Assembly: GCA_903862955.1 (NCBI GenBank)
Contig: CAIPAH010000013.1
Coordinates: 1-64,000, forward strand
DNA: 64,000 bases
Source: an uncultured Opitutia bacterium
GTDB lineage: Bacteria; Verrucomicrobiota; Verrucomicrobiia; Opitutales; Opitutaceae
Direction of reading: 5' to 3'
A program made the translations under genes and the position numbers. A model generated the notes under the pieces. It searched no databases. It was given only the letters and a program-made list of their open reading frames with translations, and was not told the DNA's origin. Positions 62,982 to 64,000 of the stretch are shown here, piece after piece (positions within the stretch are counted from its first letter, which is position 1; each line of letters begins with the position of its first letter).

Positions 62982-63764
62982 ATGAGTGAGCAACAGGAGG
63001 ATCTGTTTGGCGTGTTTGCCCCGGAAGCGGGGGTGCACCGTGCGCCGCCGGAAGGCGGCGTGGTGTTTGAGCGGAGTCCGCGGGCGCGGAATTACCGGCT
63101 GACGCTGCGGCGCGATGGCACGGCGGTGGCAGTGATCCCGGCGCGGGGCTCGGTGCGCGAGGCGGAGCGGTTTGTGGCGCAGCATCGCGACTGGCTGGAC
63201 CGCGCCCGGGCCCGCCACGCGAAGCGGCCGCGGGGCGCGGAGGTGTGGGCGATCGGGACTCGCGTGATGTGGCGGGGGGAGATGACGGAGATCAGGCCCG
63301 CCCTTCTTCGCCAAGGCTTCGAAGGGCAGGCGACCTCCCTGCTGGCGGTGCCGCATGAAACCCGTCCGCAGGTTTGCCTGGCGGCGGACGTGTTTCGCGT
63401 GCCGGCGCTGGAGGGGGATTTGCGGCCGACGCTCGAGGCGCATTTTGCGCGGAGAGGGAAGATCGAGTTGCCCGCACGCACGTGGGAACTCTCGGCGATC
63501 ACGGGCGTGGACGTGAAGCAGGTGACGGTGCGCAACCAGCGGTCGCGCTGGGGCTCGTGCTCGGCGAACGGGACGATCTCGCTCAACTGGCGGCTGGTGC
63601 AGACGCCGGAGTCCGTGCGGGACTACATCATTTATCACGAGCTGATGCATCTCCGGGAGATGAACCACTCGGCGCGGTTCTGGGCGCGGGTGGAGGAAGT
63701 CTGCCCGGGCTGGCGCGAGGCGGAACACTGGATCAAGCGCAACGGGAGTTTGCTGGGGTTGTGA
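62982..63764 (+). CDS. YgjP-like (DUF45) zinc metalloprotease with in-frame repeat insertion
   Basis: A 260-residue protein of the YgjP/SprT-like family. The zinc site is YHELMHLREMNHSARFW (His about 219 and 223, third His 229), preceded by RNQRSRWGSCSANGTISLNW, a family hallmark. Residues about 107-117 (ALLRQGFEGQA) are encoded by a 27-bp palindromic repeat also found between genes at 42550. They look like an insertion in the N-terminal beta domain. Start at 62982 (MSEQQEDLF). Substrate unknown; some relatives act beside restriction or repair genes. Confidence 0.9.
   Translation: MSEQQEDLFGVFAPEAGVHRAPPEGGVVFERSPRARNYRLTLRRDGTAVAVIPARGSVREAERFVAQHRDWLDRARARHAKRPRGAEVWAIGTRVMWRGEMTEIRPALLRQGFEGQATSLLAVPHETRPQVCLAADVFRVPALEGDLRPTLEAHFARRGKIELPARTWELSAITGVDVKQVTVRNQRSRWGSCSANGTISLNWRLVQTPESVRDYIIYHELMHLREMNHSARFWARVEEVCPGWREAEHWIKRNGSLLGL
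63301..63327. repeat. 27-bp ttcgccaaggct palindrome (copy inside a gene)
   Basis: The cccttc...gaaggg arms enclose ttcgccaaggctt, differing at 3 of 27 positions from the intergenic copy at 42550-42576. Because 27 is a multiple of three it keeps the reading frame of the metalloprotease gene, adding roughly LLRQGFEGQ to the protein. Confidence 0.85.
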
Positions 63765-63771
63765 GATTTTT

Positions 63772-63876
63772 GCCCGCGAATCCCACGAATAGACGCGAAT
63801 TTTGAAGAGAAACGCCCCACCTCCGAGACGCTGATTCCGACTTTTTCATTCGCGTTGATTCGCGTTATTCGCGGGC
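63772..63876. repeat. Dispersed cgcgaat inverted repeat (copy 4)
   Basis: It opens with gcccgcgaatcccacgaata and closes with attcgcgttgattcgcgtta then ttcgcgggc in inverted sense. It fills the gap between the metalloprotease and the next gene. A lone right-hand end of the same type (ttcgcgttcattcgcgg) lies at about 62947-62963. Confidence 0.83.
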
Positions 63877-63903
63877 AACTGAATTGATTTACCCCACTCA
63901 CCC

Positions 63904-64000
63904 ATGACTCCATCGCCGACCATCATCCCGATTCCTGTCTCGTGCCGCTTCACCGGGGGCGCGCCCTTTCCGCTCACGGCGAAGACCGTGATCGCGACCG
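63904..64000 (+). CDS. Probable GH20 beta-N-acetylhexosaminidase, 5' end only
   Basis: Only 32 codons are inside the window. The translation begins MTPSPTIIPIPVSCRF and continues GGAPFPLTAKTVIA, which resembles the start of the GH20b domain that precedes the catalytic barrel of hexosaminidases (I-P-x-P then F-x-L then T-x-I). No signal peptide is seen in this part. The call is tentative because no catalytic residue is visible; the gene runs off the right edge. Confidence 0.5.
   Translation, partial: MTPSPTIIPIPVSCRFTGGAPFPLTAKTVIAT

Noticed and set aside
1-64000. tRNA, rRNA or insertion-sequence genes
   Set aside because: I inspected the intergenic gaps and found no cloverleaf-like sequence, rRNA similarity or transposase; only short palindromic repeats are present.

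Overview
The window is GC-rich, densely packed chromosomal DNA with no intergenic gap over about 275 bp. Gene content and style suggest a Gram-negative member of the Verrucomicrobiota, most likely an Opitutaceae-like bacterium. Pointers are a pyrophosphate-type phosphofructokinase, a lipase-maturation-factor protein, System II cytochrome c maturation, PhyH-type dioxygenase, lipid A (arn) genes and many dispersed palindromic repeats. The taxon is an inference from gene content; no rRNA or tRNA gene is visible to confirm it.

Region 1 (1-22 kb) is a hydrogen and haem region. On the minus strand lie hyaA-hyaB-hyaC-hyaD for a Tat-exported, membrane-bound [NiFe] hydrogenase, followed by a small c-type cytochrome and a seven-haem NapC/NirT-like cytochrome. 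Divergently, hypA-hypB-hypF-hypC-hypD leads into an ECF nickel importer (nikMN-cbiQ-cbiO), with hypE facing it on the other strand. The small subunit has six cysteines for the proximal cluster, spaced as in O2-tolerant group 1d enzymes. Next come a duplicated-domain lipoprotein, resB and ccsA (cytochrome c maturation), then hemG and hemN (haem synthesis). Together these genes can build nickel enzyme, haem and c-type cytochromes.

Region 2 (22-32 kb) is mixed metabolism: a lipase maturation factor fused to Sel1 repeats, the CstA peptide/pyruvate transporter, a PhyH dioxygenase, PPi-phosphofructokinase, purB, ppnP and holA.

Region 3 (32-39.4 kb) is a complete arn pathway for adding 4-amino-4-deoxy-L-arabinose to lipid A, in the order arnT-arnB-arnC-arnA(formyltransferase)-arnA(decarboxylase)-arnD. 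The two ArnA halves are separate genes, and repeats sit in several junctions.

Region 4 (39.4-47 kb) has an LptF/G permease, an SRAP protein, a radical SAM protein, fdhD, a TPR protein, a rhomboid-like zinc-ribbon membrane protein, prmB and a DUF3365 haem protein.

Region 5 (47-56 kb) has a two-gene RND efflux system bracketed by two DUF2892 membrane proteins, controlled by a divergent ArsR regulator whose probable operator is visible. It is followed by a cysteine-desulfurase-like enzyme, metW and metX.

Region 6 (56-64 kb) holds yebC, yidC-yidD-rnpA-rpmH, a Y-family polymerase, a D-2-hydroxyacid dehydrogenase, a decayed copy of the polymerase 5' end, a YfcE-like phosphoesterase, a YgjP-like metalloprotease carrying an in-frame repeat insertion, and the start of a probable GH20 hexosaminidase.

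Most start codons are preceded by C/T-rich leaders without a clear Shine-Dalgarno sequence, so starts were chosen mainly by family alignment and gene spacing.
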